64,000 bases of DNA from contig NC_067126.1 in NCBI RefSeq assembly GCF_021347895.1, forward strand, positions 31,942,482 to 32,006,481. Direction: 5' to 3'. This document shows positions 63,847-64,000 of this stretch, piece by piece; within the stretch, counting starts at the first letter, position 1, and every line of letters starts with the position of its first letter. The notes beneath the pieces were generated by a model. That model did no database searches. It was given only the letters and a program-made list of their open reading frames with translations, and was not told where the DNA came from. Source of the DNA: Acanthochromis polyacanthus. Lineage: Eukaryota; Chordata; Actinopteri; Pomacentridae. The translations under genes and the position numbers were made by a program.

Positions 63847-64000
63847 CTCAGTCCTGTGAATGCAGACAATCTAAACAGAACAGGGAGGACTGCCTAATTG
63901 TTGCCTTCACCAACCATGTGTGAACACAAGATTCTGCTTTTGACCAGAGGAGGACCAATCAGTTATCAGTACATGGATAAGTAACGCTCCCAAACATCTA

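Larger units (their letters stand above)
56800..64000. other. evx2-hoxd13 spacer (left part)
   Basis: No exon of hoxd13 or any other gene is visible on either strand. The DNA is AT-rich with CTCF-like motifs near 57.8 and 63.84 kb and one degenerate tandem repeat near 59.8 kb. Synteny predicts hoxd13 on the plus strand to the right of the window. Confidence 0.6.

Noticed and set aside
57000..64000. Search for hoxd13 exons
   Set aside because: No Hox homeodomain or hoxd13 first-exon motif on either strand; the gene should lie beyond the window.
1..64000. CRISPR arrays, bacterial operons, rRNA
   Set aside because: Nothing of the kind; the sequence is eukaryotic nuclear DNA.

Overview
This is vertebrate nuclear DNA, almost certainly from a ray-finned (teleost) fish. 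Genes are split by GT-AG introns, intergenic DNA is AT-rich, and decayed Tc1-like transposons of the kind common in fish lie between genes. Two protein-coding genes are certain, and both read on the minus strand: lunapark (lnpk/lnpa, coding 30689-37768, with a 5' non-coding exon near 38.7-38.9 kb) and the even-skipped homeobox gene evx2 (54323-56405). Both could be assembled exon by exon with continuous reading frames (405 and 416 codons). This order and orientation is the conserved 5' flank of the vertebrate HoxD cluster: regulatory desert - lnpk - evx2 - (hoxd13). hoxd13 should start just beyond the right edge on the plus strand; I find no Hox exon inside the window. Because evx2 and lnpk sit together this is probably the hoxda copy, which is inference.

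Layout. 1-29.9 kb: no gene and no transposon that I recognise; it corresponds in position to the far-acting 5' HoxD regulatory landscape (C-DOM/5DOM of mouse). Several stretches look like candidate enhancers: homeodomain cores, short perfect palindromes, few repeats. 29.9-38.9 kb: lnpk with its 3'UTR and introns, one of which holds a Tc1 transposase remnant. 38.9-52.5 kb: the lnpk-evx2 spacer, where the transposon remnants are concentrated (42.7-46.7 kb: two decayed Tc1-like copies of one family, a nested hAT-like non-autonomous element, and a third, more complete Tc1 relic). The same spacer has a promoter-like GC-box/CCAAT/ETS/E2F cluster at 45.15-45.28 kb followed by a good splice donor, and an orphan exon-like minus-strand ORF at 40.03-40.27 kb. 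52.5-56.6 kb: evx2 with its 3'UTR and a TATA-containing promoter. 56.6-64 kb: the evx2-hoxd13 spacer, with CTCF-like motifs near 57.8 and 63.84 kb and a degenerate tandem repeat near 59.8 kb.

How the parts fit: Evx2 is a homeodomain transcription factor that, in other vertebrates, shares the remote enhancers of the 5' Hoxd genes. Lunapark is an ER three-way-junction protein that is a bystander in that landscape. The most speculative part is a possible unrecognised plus-strand transcription unit starting at about 45.28 kb between the two genes.
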